Below, piece after piece: positions 1 through 8,101 of a stretch of DNA of 15,752 bases. The notes beneath the pieces are model-generated. The model had not been told where the DNA came from. It did not search any database and saw nothing but the letters and a program-made list of their open reading frames with translations. Position 1 is the stretch's first letter. Each line of letters opens with the position of its first letter. The stretch spans positions 1 to 15,752 of the forward strand of contig JARLHH010000157.1 in assembly GCA_031292335.1 (NCBI GenBank). Direction: 5' to 3'. The translations under genes were made by a program, and so were the position numbers. This stretch comes from Candidatus Limnocylindrales bacterium. Lineage in GTDB: Bacteria > Chloroflexota > Limnocylindria > Limnocylindrales > CSP1-4.

Positions 1-1407
1 GCGAGCGGGCAGTCGTTCGTGGGGGACCTGGTCAACCGGCGCAAGGACGGCAGCCTGTTCCAGGAGGAGGCGGTCATCTCGCCGGTCCGCGACGAGGCGG
101 GGACCATCACGAGCTACGTGGCGGTCAAGCGCGACGTCACCCGCGAGCGCGCCGCGGAAGCCGCCCAGGAGCGGATGGCGCGGGAACGCGCCCTCGTCGC
201 GGGAACCCTCGCCGAGCTCCACGGCCTGCCCACGCCGGCGGCGACGGCAGAGGCGATCTGCCGGCAGGTCGCGAGCCTGGCCGGGCTGGCGAGCGCCTCC
301 CTGGCCTACTTCACGCTCGAAGGGCCGGCGATGACACTCGCCTTCGTGCGGGCCGATGGCGTCCCCGTGCCGCTGCGGCGCATCCCGTTCCAGCGCAGTC
401 GCACCCTCCGGGAGCGGGCCGAGGAGGGTCCCTGGGTGGAGGCGTGGGTTCACCGGCCCTGGCATCCCTACGACCGGCTGCACGCGGAGCTGGGCACCGA
501 GGCGCTCGCGTTTGCCCCGTTCAAACACGCTGGCAGGCTGGTCGGGCTGCTGGCCGTCACGTCTGCCGAACCGGGTGCCGTCGCCCGGCTCACCGAGATC
601 CTGCCCGCCCTCCTCGAGTTCTCGGGCTTCGCGGGTGCGCTCCTGGGGCCCGCGATCGCCGACCTGACCGAGGCCGGCAGCGCCCAGGAACGGATCGCCA
701 CGATCGTCCGGACCGGCGCCTTCCGGCCGGTCTTCCAGCCGATCGTCGACCTCGTGACCGGCACGCACGTCGGCTACGAGGCGCTGACCCGCTTCACCGA
801 CGGCGCGGCCCCCGACCTCGTGTTCGCCGACGCCAGGGCAGCGGGCCTCGAGGCCGAGCTGGAGCTCGCCACGCTCGGCGCCGCGATCGCCGCGTCCACC
901 GGGCTGCCGGCCGGGGCCTGGCTCAGCCTCAACGTGTCGCCCAGCCTCCTGACCGGGAGCCGGCGGCTTGTCGGCGTGCTGCGGGCGGCCGACCGCCCGG
1001 TCGTCCTCGAGGTGACCGAGCACGTCCCCGTGGATGACTACACCGCCCTACGCGCCGCACTCGGCCGGATCCGGCCCGCCGTGCGGGTGGCGGTCGACGA
1101 CGCGGGGGCGGGCGTGGCCAACTTCGGTCACATCGTCGAGCTGCGCCCCGCCTTCGTGAAGCTCGACATGCGGCTGGTCCACGGCATCGAGACGGATCTG
1201 ACCCGGCAGGCCCTCGTGCTCGGGCTCCTTCACTTCGCCAGCGAGGCGGTGAGCCAGACGATCGCCGAGGGCGTGGAGACCGAGGCAGAGCTCCGGGCGC
1301 TCCGGACGCTCGGGGTCCCCTACGCGCAGGGCTACCTGCTCGGCCGGCCGGCGGCGGCCGAGGACTGGCAAGAGCCGGTGCCGTCGGGGGCGGCTGGCCA
1401 GGGTTAG
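1..1407 (+). CDS. PAS-GAF-EAL cyclic-di-GMP phosphodiesterase (5' end missing)
   Basis: The frame is open from base 1, so the gene starts left of the window and about 468 residues are visible. Residues 1-46 are the end of a PAS domain (NRRKDGS, then a Y-V-A-V-K-R-D-V-T ending typical of PAS/PAC). A short charged linker follows, then a GAF-like region at about 65-210, then a complete EAL domain at about 235-455. EAL domains hydrolyse c-di-GMP to pGpG using two metal ions. The expected residues are present: E260 in YEALTRF, N311 in LNVSP, E337 in LEVTE, D366/D367 in VDDAGAG, K387 in VKLD and E423 in AEGVE, so it is predicted to be catalytically active. No GGDEF domain is seen, though one could lie upstream. 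The PAS and GAF parts presumably sense a ligand, redox state or light; which one cannot be told. No functional link to the molybdenum locus downstream is evident. Confidence 0.93.
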   Translation, partial: ASGQSFVGDLVNRRKDGSLFQEEAVISPVRDEAGTITSYVAVKRDVTRERAAEAAQERMARERALVAGTLAELHGLPTPAATAEAICRQVASLAGLASASLAYFTLEGPAMTLAFVRADGVPVPLRRIPFQRSRTLRERAEEGPWVEAWVHRPWHPYDRLHAELGTEALAFAPFKHAGRLVGLLAVTSAEPGAVARLTEILPALLEFSGFAGALLGPAIADLTEAGSAQERIATIVRTGAFRPVFQPIVDLVTGTHVGYEALTRFTDGAAPDLVFADARAAGLEAELELATLGAAIAASTGLPAGAWLSLNVSPSLLTGSRRLVGVLRAADRPVVLEVTEHVPVDDYTALRAALGRIRPAVRVAVDDAGAGVANFGHIVELRPAFVKLDMRLVHGIETDLTRQALVLGLLHFASEAVSQTIAEGVETEAELRALRTLGVPYAQGYLLGRPAAAEDWQEPVPSGAAGQG

Positions 1408-1424
1408 GTCGGCGGCAGCGTGTC

Positions 1425-1443
1425 CCGGGACGCACGTTCCCGG
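1425..1443 (+). terminator. possible weak hairpin after the EAL gene
   Basis: CCGGGA (1425-1430) and TCCCGG (1438-1443) form a perfect 6-bp stem with a 7-base loop, beginning 18 bases after the TAG stop. No U-run follows, so it is at best a non-canonical terminator and could be chance in GC-rich DNA. Confidence 0.25.
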
Positions 1444-1517
1444 AGGTAGACTTCGAAGAAGGCCGTCGGGGGGTGAATGGGCCTGGAGCACGAATGCCAT
1501 CTCCGTGGCGTCACCGC

Positions 1518-1539
1518 TGACATGCGGCAGTCGCTGTCA
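1518..1539. promoter_or_regulatory. inverted repeat upstream of hydroxylase 1, possible operator
   Basis: TGACA (1518-1522) and TGTCA (1535-1539) are perfect 5-bp inverted arms 12 bases apart, ending 28 bases before the ATG of the molybdenum hydroxylase. The position and half-site layout fit a dimeric regulator, but the arms are short and no regulator gene is nearby. No convincing -35/-10 pair was recognised in 1408-1567. Confidence 0.2.
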
Positions 1540-1556
1540 CCCAGTCCGTCCGCTGA

Positions 1557-1563
1557 GGGAAGG
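1557..1563 (+). promoter_or_regulatory. ribosome binding site deciding the hydroxylase 1 start
   Basis: GGGAAGG lies 4 bases before the ATG at 1568. The frame is open further upstream to a GTG at 1505, but the Mop family begins a few residues before the K-x-W-L-N-V-N-G strand, which matches the ATG at 1568. Confidence 0.6.
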
Positions 1564-1567
1564 TGTC

Positions 1568-4495
1568 ATGCAGCTCAGGAAGATGTGGCTGAACGTCAAC
1601 GGCGCGGACCGCATGCTCATCTGCGACCCCGTGAAGGACACGCTGGCGGACGTGCTCCGGCGGATGGGGCTGACGGGCACGAAGGTCGGCTGCGACACGG
1701 GTGTCTGCGGCTCGTGCACCGTCATCCTGGACGGCAAGGTCATCCGGCCCTGCATCCGAAAGATGCGGACGCTCGACGAATACAGCCGGATCACGACGAT
1801 CGAGGGCATCGGAACGCCGACGAACCTCCACCCGATCCAGGCGGGGATCATGAACTCCGGCGGAGTCCAGTGCGGATTCTGCATTCCCGGCTTCGTCGTC
1901 TCGGCGTATGCGCTCCTCCAGCAGAACGTCAACCCGACGCGTGAGGATGTGCGCGACTGGTTCCAGAAGAACCTCAACGTCTGCCGCTGCACCGGGTACA
2001 GGCAGATCGTCGACGGCGTCATGGACGCCGCGAGCGTCATGCGTGGCGAGGCGACGATCGAGGACATCTCGTTCACCGACCCGGCCGACGGCGAGTTCTA
2101 CGGCAAGGACGTCGTCCGCCCGCAGGCACTCGCCAAGGTGTGCGGGCTCGCCGACTACGGCGACGACCTCGCGCTCAAGATGCCGGCGGAGACGCTCCAC
2201 GTCGCGATGGTGCAGCCGAAGGTTGCGCACCACGCGAACATCCTGAGGATCGATACGGGCGAAGCGGAGACGATGCCGGGCGTCGTGAAGATCATCACCG
2301 CCGCGGACATCCGGGCGATTGGTGGCACCAACACGGTGCCCGAGTCGGCCGCCCTTGAGCGGAACACCGTCGAACGCCCCAGCCGCGAGGTGATCTGCGA
2401 CACGAAGATCTTCCGCTACGGCGACGTTGTCGCGCTCGCGGTGGCGGACACGAAGGACCATGCGCGCGAGGCCGCCGCGAAGGTCAGGGTCGAGATCGAG
2501 CCGCTGCCCGAGTACCTCAGCTTCCTCGACGCCGTCGCCCCCGGTGCGATGCGCATCCACGAGGACACGCCGAACATCTACGCGATGGGGCCCGTCCTCA
2601 AGGGCGCGGGCGTGGAGGATCCGACCAAGGTCGCGGACATCATCGACAACTCGGCCTACAGCGTCGAAGGCAGCTTCCACACGACCCGCGAGCCGCATCT
2701 CTCCATCGAAGGCGACGCCGTCCAGGCGTACTTCGATGAGGACGGCATGCTGACCGTCCAGGGCAAGTCACAGAGCATCTACACGGCGATCGGCCTGATC
2801 AGCGCCTGCACCGGCCTCCCAGCCGAGCGGATCCGGGTCATCATGAACTACAACGGCGCGAGCTTCGGGTGGTCGATGAACCCCGCCGACTACTGCCTCG
2901 CGGCCGTCGCCGCGGCGGTGACGGGCAGGCCCGTTGCCCTCTCGATGAGCTACGAGGAGCACCAGCACTTCTCGGGGAAACGGGCGCCGTCCCACTCGAA
3001 CGGACGCGCCGCGTGCGACGAGGACGGCCGCATCACCGCCGTGGAGTACGACCTCGGGTTCGACCACGGGCCGTACTCGTTCGACGGCGAAGACCTCATC
3101 GTCAAGGCCTCGCGGTTCGCCTTCTACGCGTACAGGGTCCCGAACGCCGCGGCCATCATCCGGGTCGCCAACACGAACCACAACTACGGCACCACGTATC
3201 GCGCCTTCGGCTCGCCGCAGACCAACATGATGAGCGAGGCGCTCGTCGACATGCTCGCGGAGAAGGCGGGCATCGACCCCTTCGAGTTCCGCTGGCGGAA
3301 CATGCCGCGTCCGGGCGACCTCAACATCAACAGCTTCCCGTTCCGCCGGTACCCGTTCGAGGCGATGATGCGACGGATGAAGCCGCACTACGAGCGGGCG
3401 CTGGCGAACGCGAAGGTCGCGGACGCGCCGCAGGTGCGCCGCGGCGTGGGCATGGCGTGGAGCATCTTCAACGTCTCCTGGAATCAGGACGTCGCGACCG
3501 TCGATGTCGAGCTGAACGCGGACGGGACCTTCACCAAGTACGACACGTGGCAGGAGCTGGGACAGGGCGGCGACATCGGCTCCCTCATGGTGACCCTCGA
3601 GGCGCTGAAGCCACTCGGCGCGACTCCCGACCGCATCCGGCTCGTGCAGAGCGATTCCAAGCTCTGCCAGGACAGCGGCATGTCCGCCGGCAGCCGCTCT
3701 CACTACATGAACGGGCACGCGACGCGCATCGCCGGCGCAGAGCTGGTGGAGGCGATGCGCAAGCCGGACGGTACGTTCCGGACGTACGCAGAGATGGTCC
3801 GGGACGGGATCCCGACCAGGTACCGCGGCCAGTTCGAGGCCGGCCAGGACCTTGGTCTCTGCCGCCTCGATCCGAACACCGGCATGGGCGATCCCACGCC
3901 CGCGTACGCGTATGCCCTCATGCTGGCCGAGGTGAGCGTCGACACGGCGAGCGGCAGGACGAAGGTCGATCGGGTCGTGTGCGTGGCCGATGTCGGGAAG
4001 ATCGGCAACATCGACGCCGTCAACGGCCAGGCATACGGCGGCATCTCGCACAGCATCGGGTTCGCGCTCGGCGAGGACTACGACGACGTCAAGAAACACA
4101 CGAACATCGCCGCGAGCGGCGTGCCCTACATCAAGGACATTCCCGACGACATCGTGGTCGAATACATCGAGGAGACGGAGCCCACGGGTCCGTGGGGCTC
4201 CTCCGGTTGCTCGGAGGCGTTCCAGGCAGGCGGCCACGTCGCCGTGCTCAACGCGATCCACAACGCCTGCGGCGTCCGGATCTACGAGCTGCCGGCGACG
4301 AGGCAGAAGGTGAAGGCAGGCCTCGAGACGCTCGCCCGGGGCGGCGAGATTCGCCCGCCGGCGAAGTACTTCCTGGGCTCCGACCTGTATGACGAGCTGG
4401 AGAAGATCAGGGCAAACCCGGTGCCGGCCCATCCGGACGGGTTCGGCAGGTCGATCGGCGAGCAGGAGCCGGTGCTCGCAGCCGCCGCCCAGTAA
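1568..4495 (+). CDS. Mop-type molybdenum hydroxylase 1 (aldehyde oxidoreductase-like, 2Fe-2S and Moco domains in one chain)
   Basis: The 975-residue protein has the whole-length layout of Desulfovibrio gigas aldehyde oxidoreductase (Mop). A plant-type 2Fe-2S domain comes first (C42, C47, C50, C62), then a helical 2Fe-2S domain (C102, C105, C139, C141), then the two molybdopterin-binding domains from about 180 to 915. There is no FAD domain. Active-site elements are visible: ASFGWS near 431, YRAFGSPQ with R544/545, GQGGDIG near 665, AGSR near 707, and the catalytic glutamate E883 in GSSGCSE, where the family usually has GVGE. Such enzymes hydroxylate aldehydes or heterocycles with water and pass electrons through the two clusters to an external acceptor. 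The substrate cannot be told. About 60 residues extend past the usual C-terminus. The ATG at 1568 follows GGGAAGG. It is apparently monocistronic and converges on the HEAT gene with a 4-base gap. It is cytoplasmic, as no signal peptide is seen. Confidence 0.93.
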   Translation: MQLRKMWLNVNGADRMLICDPVKDTLADVLRRMGLTGTKVGCDTGVCGSCTVILDGKVIRPCIRKMRTLDEYSRITTIEGIGTPTNLHPIQAGIMNSGGVQCGFCIPGFVVSAYALLQQNVNPTREDVRDWFQKNLNVCRCTGYRQIVDGVMDAASVMRGEATIEDISFTDPADGEFYGKDVVRPQALAKVCGLADYGDDLALKMPAETLHVAMVQPKVAHHANILRIDTGEAETMPGVVKIITAADIRAIGGTNTVPESAALERNTVERPSREVICDTKIFRYGDVVALAVADTKDHAREAAAKVRVEIEPLPEYLSFLDAVAPGAMRIHEDTPNIYAMGPVLKGAGVEDPTKVADIIDNSAYSVEGSFHTTREPHLSIEGDAVQAYFDEDGMLTVQGKSQSIYTAIGLISACTGLPAERIRVIMNYNGASFGWSMNPADYCLAAVAAAVTGRPVALSMSYEEHQHFSGKRAPSHSNGRAACDEDGRITAVEYDLGFDHGPYSFDGEDLIVKASRFAFYAYRVPNAAAIIRVANTNHNYGTTYRAFGSPQTNMMSEALVDMLAEKAGIDPFEFRWRNMPRPGDLNINSFPFRRYPFEAMMRRMKPHYERALANAKVADAPQVRRGVGMAWSIFNVSWNQDVATVDVELNADGTFTKYDTWQELGQGGDIGSLMVTLEALKPLGATPDRIRLVQSDSKLCQDSGMSAGSRSHYMNGHATRIAGAELVEAMRKPDGTFRTYAEMVRDGIPTRYRGQFEAGQDLGLCRLDPNTGMGDPTPAYAYALMLAEVSVDTASGRTKVDRVVCVADVGKIGNIDAVNGQAYGGISHSIGFALGEDYDDVKKHTNIAASGVPYIKDIPDDIVVEYIEETEPTGPWGSSGCSEAFQAGGHVAVLNAIHNACGVRIYELPATRQKVKAGLETLARGGEIRPPAKYFLGSDLYDELEKIRANPVPAHPDGFGRSIGEQEPVLAAAAQ

Positions 4496-4499
4496 CGGC

Positions 4500-5678
4500 T
4501 CAGTGATCGAAGGCGACACCCAGATCGGCATGCCCCGAAGGCCTTGTGCAGCCGGCGCCGCCCTGCGCGTCGTAGTGCGTGTGCTCGATCTCCCGGCGGC
4601 GCCGCAGGATTTCGAGCCGCTCCGCCGGGCCGAGTCGTCCCGATTGGTAGATCGCCACGAGGCTCCGGGCCGCCCAGACACGTTCCTCGCCACGGCTGCC
4701 GGGATCGTCGAACACGGCGATGAGCGGCCCGACCGCAGCCACGCCGATCCGACCGAGCGCCGTGGCCGCGGCCTGACGGACCTCTGGGTACCCGTCCCCG
4801 AGGGCAGCGACGAGTCGATCGATCGCGCGTGGATCGCCGATCGTGCCGAGCGCCGTCGCCGAAGCCTCGCGCACGTGCGCGTAGTAGTCAGCCAGCGCGG
4901 CGACGAGGGGATCGATCGCGCGCGGATCGCCGATCGCGCCGAGCGCCGTCGCCGCTGCCTGGCGCGTACCCGCGCCGCCCGCACCGAGGATGGTGACGAG
5001 TGGCTCGACGGCGGGTGCGCCGACCTCCACGCAGGTGGACCACGCGTCGTTCGCGATCGACCGGGCCGCCAGCTCCCACGTGCTGCGCGGGGCCCAGCCG
5101 ATCGAGACGAGCGCCTCGTTCGCCGCGCGTCGGACTTCGGCGTCGCTTGCCAGGAGAGCGGCGACAAGGGGATCGATCGCGCGTGGATCGCCGATCCTGC
5201 CGAGCGCGGTTGCCGCTGCCTGGCCGACGTGCCAGTCCCGCTCCGCCAGTGCGGCGACGAGGGGATCGATCGCGTGCGGATCGCCGATCCTGCCGAGCGC
5301 GGCTGCTGCAGCCTGGCGGATGCGCCAGTTCGGCGACGCAAGGACGTCGACGAGCGGGCCGACTGCGCGCGGATCCGCGAGGTCGCCCAGCGCGGCCGCC
5401 GCTGCCTGGCCGACATGCCAGTCGGTCGCCGTGAGCGCGGCAACGAGGGGCGCGACGGCGCGCGGATCCGCGAGGCCGCCCAGCGCGGCAGCTGCCGCCT
5501 GCGCGACGTGCCAGTCCGAAGCGGACAGCGCCTTGACCATGGCCTCGACCGGCCGGGGATCACGCACCTGACTCGGCGCCTCGGCCGCGGCCTGAACAGG
5601 TTCGGATGGTCCGGACGACTCCAGCGGGCCGTTCTTTCCTCCAGAACTCGCTGGGGGCCCGACGGAGGGTGTCTTCAC
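4500..5678 (-). CDS. HEAT-repeat protein with His/Asp-rich C-terminal tail
   Basis: The 392-residue protein starts at GTG and is translationally coupled to the radical SAM gene by a GTGA overlap. After a Pro/Ser-rich leader of about 38 residues come eight to nine HEAT repeats of the PBS-lyase type, about 31 residues each. Each begins DPRAIDPLVAAL or similar and ends AAATALGRIG. The fifth unit is longer and irregular (about 165-225). Such solenoids are usually protein-binding scaffolds; in phycobilisome lyases they bind chromophore, but nothing here suggests phycobilins. From residue 366 the chain leaves the repeat pattern and ends in a tail containing HTHYD, GAGC and GHADLGVAFDH. C377 is one of only two cysteines in the protein. 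The tail could bind metal or be a substrate for the partner maturase; both are inference. It is the last gene of the minus operon. Confidence 0.88.
   Translation of the reverse strand: MKTPSVGPPASSGGKNGPLESSGPSEPVQAAAEAPSQVRDPRPVEAMVKALSASDWHVAQAAAAALGGLADPRAVAPLVAALTATDWHVGQAAAAALGDLADPRAVGPLVDVLASPNWRIRQAAAAALGRIGDPHAIDPLVAALAERDWHVGQAAATALGRIGDPRAIDPLVAALLASDAEVRRAANEALVSIGWAPRSTWELAARSIANDAWSTCVEVGAPAVEPLVTILGAGGAGTRQAAATALGAIGDPRAIDPLVAALADYYAHVREASATALGTIGDPRAIDRLVAALGDGYPEVRQAAATALGRIGVAAVGPLIAVFDDPGSRGEERVWAARSLVAIYQSGRLGPAERLEILRRRREIEHTHYDAQGGAGCTRPSGHADLGVAFDH
4818..5294. repeat. 93-base internal repeats encoding HEAT units
   Basis: The segment ATCGATCGCG followed by a near-identical GGATCGCCGATC recurs at 4818, 4911, 5172 and 5265. 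Spacing is exactly 93 bases within each pair (31 codons) and 261 bases across the irregular central unit. The nucleotide identity between units is higher than the protein repeat requires, which suggests recent unit duplication or gene conversion. It is part of the HEAT coding sequence and not a CRISPR array. Confidence 0.75.
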
Positions 5679-6916
5679 GGGCGGCCACCGCCCGCGGTCA
5701 TGAGCGAGAGCAGTCGGCCACGCTGCAGCAGGCCGAGCGACCGATCGGGTCGTTCCACCGCAGCCCGGAGATTCTCGGACGAGAAGACCTCGACCATGGC
5801 GCGCTCGGTCACGGCGTCGAACATGCGCCGATAGGCCTCGCAGATCGGGTCGCGGGAGCTATCCACGTGCAGCACCTGCGACGCGGTCAGCGCGGCGTAG
5901 GGACAGCCGCCGCGACACATGGCGAGGTACGCACAGCCCTCACACGTCTCGGCGATGTTCTCCTCCCGCGCCGCGAGCGCACGCCAGGCTGGTGATCGCC
6001 GCAGCTCAGCCGGGCCTGGTCGCCGTCCGACGTTCCCGATCGCAAACTCGGCCACTCCCGCGAACCTTTGACAGGGATAGATCACTCCGTCCGGGCCGAC
6101 CGCAAGGTACTCGCCGAGGCAGTCGCCGAAGACGCAGATGTCGCCACGACCCGAGCTGACGCTTCGAGCCATGGAGTCGAGCGTACTGATGTGCACCGGG
6201 CCCTGGCTCTCGAGGTAGCGGTCGAGCAGAGAGACGAGAACGTCTCCATACGAGCTCGCATCGAGCGACCAGCGGTCGGCGCTCGGGTCATGGAGCGACC
6301 GAAGGGCAGGATGCACGCCGAAGTCGAGGCCCAGGGCGACGAAGAAGTCGAAGATCTGGTCCAGGTGCTGGGCCGACCGCGACGTGAGCGTGCAGATGAC
6401 CCCGACGGGGAGGTCGTGCCTGCGGGCGAGCTCGATTCCGGCCATCGTGCGTGCGAAGCAGCCCGCTCCGCGCTGCGCATCGTTGATCTCGGCGGGCCCG
6501 TCGAGACTGGTCCCAATGGACACGCCCTGCTCGCGGAACAGCTCGCACAGCTCGTCCGTCAGCAGCCAGAGGTTGCTCTGGACGGAGAACCGCACGCGGT
6601 CGGGGCCCAGGCCGTCACGGAGCCGCGGCAGGGCCATCCGGAACCACGCGGGACCCACGACGAGCGGCTCTCCGCCGTGGAAGACGATCTCGAGCGGTTC
6701 GTCCGCCACGTCGCCTCGCCGCGGACCGGTTGTCGCCGCGTTCGCGATCGTGCCGCCGGCGCCGGTCGAGCTCAGCGCCCGCTGCCAGGCGACGATCGCA
6801 TCGAGCGTGTCCCCTGACATCGCTCCACCGGACAGGCGGGCCCCGAAGCAGTACGCACAGCCGGCGGGACACGCCAGCGAGGGAACCACCATGACATGTC
6901 GCGACATCTTCGCCAC
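5675..6916 (-). CDS. radical SAM/SPASM maturase (anaerobic sulfatase-maturase-like)
   Basis: The protein has 413 residues from a GTG at 6916, with GAGG 4 bases upstream; an ATG at 6907 is the alternative. The radical SAM cluster motif CxxxCxxC is C16, C20, C23 (ACPAGCAYC). GGEPL at 81-85, SVQSN at 111 and GTSLDGP at 135 are the usual SAM-binding strands. The C-terminal SPASM region holds eight cysteines, C261, C266, C282, C325, C328, C334, C338 and C359, enough for two auxiliary Fe-S clusters as in anaerobic sulfatase maturases and peptide-modifying enzymes. Family members make Cys or Ser formylglycine, thioethers, or carbon-carbon bonds in proteins or peptides. No sulfatase is in the window, and the coupled HEAT gene (GTGA overlap) is the closest candidate substrate or scaffold. 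It lies 17 bases after the desulfurase A stop, so the three genes should be co-transcribed. The exact reaction is unknown. Confidence 0.92.
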   Translation of the reverse strand: MAKMSRHVMVVPSLACPAGCAYCFGARLSGGAMSGDTLDAIVAWQRALSSTGAGGTIANAATTGPRRGDVADEPLEIVFHGGEPLVVGPAWFRMALPRLRDGLGPDRVRFSVQSNLWLLTDELCELFREQGVSIGTSLDGPAEINDAQRGAGCFARTMAGIELARRHDLPVGVICTLTSRSAQHLDQIFDFFVALGLDFGVHPALRSLHDPSADRWSLDASSYGDVLVSLLDRYLESQGPVHISTLDSMARSVSSGRGDICVFGDCLGEYLAVGPDGVIYPCQRFAGVAEFAIGNVGRRPGPAELRRSPAWRALAAREENIAETCEGCAYLAMCRGGCPYAALTASQVLHVDSSRDPICEAYRRMFDAVTERAMVEVFSSENLRAAVERPDRSLGLLQRGRLLSLMTAGGGRP

Positions 6917-6933
6917 TCAGCCTCGGTACAGCA

Positions 6934-8091
6934 TCAGTGCGAGATGACGGACATCGCATCGATCACGCGATCGACCTCCTCCTCCGTGTTGAACACGCCG
7001 GGGCTGAAGCGGACGGCACCGCACTCGATGGTCCCGAGACGGCGATGGGCCATCGGCGCACAGTGGAGTCCGACACGAACCGCGATGCCGAAGTCTCGGT
7101 CGAGGATCGCCCCGACATCCTGCGGCGACATCGCCTGGACATTGGCGGCGAGGATGGCGACGTGGTCAGTCAGGTCCTCTGCCGCGTACATCTCCACGCT
7201 GCGAAGCCCGGAGAGCCCGTCGCGCAGCCGTTCGAGCAGGGCCATCTCCTTCGTGTGGATCGCCTCCACGCCTGTCTGCAGGACGTGGTCGAGGCCGATC
7301 GAGAGCCCAAGGATTCCGATGAGGTTGGCGGTGCCGGCCTCGAGCCGGTACGGGTAATCCTGGGTGTGCTCCAGTGAGCGGGAGTCGATGCCCGTGCCGC
7401 CGAACCGAGTCGTTCGGACGACGAGGTCGGGGTGGAGGACAAGGCCGCCAATCCCCGGCGGACCGAACAGGGACTTGTGACCCGTGAAGACGATCGCCGA
7501 CGCGTTGCAGGCGGTCAGCCCAACCGGAATCCGACCGGCTGTCTGGGCGGCATCGACCACGAGCGGCACCATGCGCTCGGAACAGCGGCGGCCCAGCTCC
7601 GCGATCGGCTGGATCGTGCCGATGACGTTCGAGGCGTGGCTCACCACCACTGCCCGGGTGTTCGGTCGGATCAGGCGTTCGACTTCGTCCGGGTCCACGA
7701 AACCACGGTCGTCGAAGCGGGCCAGATCGAAGGTGATGCGACCTTGCTCGGCGAGGTGGTGGAGCGGCCGCAGCACCGAGTTGTGGTCGAGCTCGGTAGC
7801 GACGAAGTGGTCCCCCGGGTTCGCCATGCCCTGGATGACGAGGTTGAGTGCGTCGGTGGCGTTGCTCGTGAACACGACACGGTCGGGATCCGGGGCGTCG
7901 AGGAAGCTGGAAAGCTGCCTGCGTGTCTCCCCGACGAGTCGCTCGGCCTCAGCCGCCATCGCATGGCCGCCTCTTCCCGGAGAGGCTCCGACACGCGAGA
8001 ACATCTCTGCCATCGACTGCAGGGTCCCGGGGGGCTTCGGGAACGTCGTCGCGGCGTTATCCAGGTAGATCGGGGCCCGGCCGGTCTCCAA
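6934..8091 (-). CDS. cysteine desulfurase-like PLP enzyme A (class V aminotransferase)
   Basis: This is a 385-residue class V PLP enzyme that releases sulfur (or selenium) from cysteine or selenocysteine onto an active-site cysteine. Visible residues: YLDNAATTFPKP at the N-terminus, VSHASNVIG with the PLP-stacking His, VVDAAQ with the PLP Asp, the PLP lysine K206 in TGHKSLFG, and the catalytic Cys C344 in GLHCAP. The family resembles the EF2568 type (TIGR01977) found beside selenium-dependent molybdenum hydroxylases. I chose the TTG at 8091 because GGGAGG (8102-8107) lies upstream and the N-terminus then matches paralogue B. An ATG at 8175 would add 28 basic, low-complexity residues with no good ribosome site. 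Enzyme B (11486-12649) aligns without a gap at about 63% identity by hand count. First gene of the minus operon with rSAM and HEAT. It likely feeds a Mo enzyme or the rSAM pathway (inference). Confidence 0.9.
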   Translation of the reverse strand: METGRAPIYLDNAATTFPKPPGTLQSMAEMFSRVGASPGRGGHAMAAEAERLVGETRRQLSSFLDAPDPDRVVFTSNATDALNLVIQGMANPGDHFVATELDHNSVLRPLHHLAEQGRITFDLARFDDRGFVDPDEVERLIRPNTRAVVVSHASNVIGTIQPIAELGRRCSERMVPLVVDAAQTAGRIPVGLTACNASAIVFTGHKSLFGPPGIGGLVLHPDLVVRTTRFGGTGIDSRSLEHTQDYPYRLEAGTANLIGILGLSIGLDHVLQTGVEAIHTKEMALLERLRDGLSGLRSVEMYAAEDLTDHVAILAANVQAMSPQDVGAILDRDFGIAVRVGLHCAPMAHRRLGTIECGAVRFSPGVFNTEEEVDRVIDAMSVISH

Positions 8092-8101
8092 GCGTCTCGC
8101 C

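Noticed and set aside
4818..5294. CRISPR array because of regular direct repeats
   Set aside because: The 93-base period is three-fold divisible and encodes 31-residue HEAT units in one frame; no unique spacers and no cas genes.
2768..5563. A 931-residue open frame on the minus strand, antisense to hydroxylase 1
   Set aside because: It is Arg/Ala/Val/His-rich, has no domain, and runs across the hydroxylase and HEAT genes in the wrong frame; this is a common GC-rich shadow.
4389..5834. A 481-residue plus-strand frame over the HEAT gene
   Set aside because: Its periodic RIADRAERRRR-like sequence is the antisense image of the HEAT repeats.
5675..6916. A classical anaerobic sulfatase maturase
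   Set aside because: The fold and cysteines fit, but no sulfatase is in the window and the neighbours are a desulfurase and a HEAT protein, so only the broader SPASM assignment is supported.
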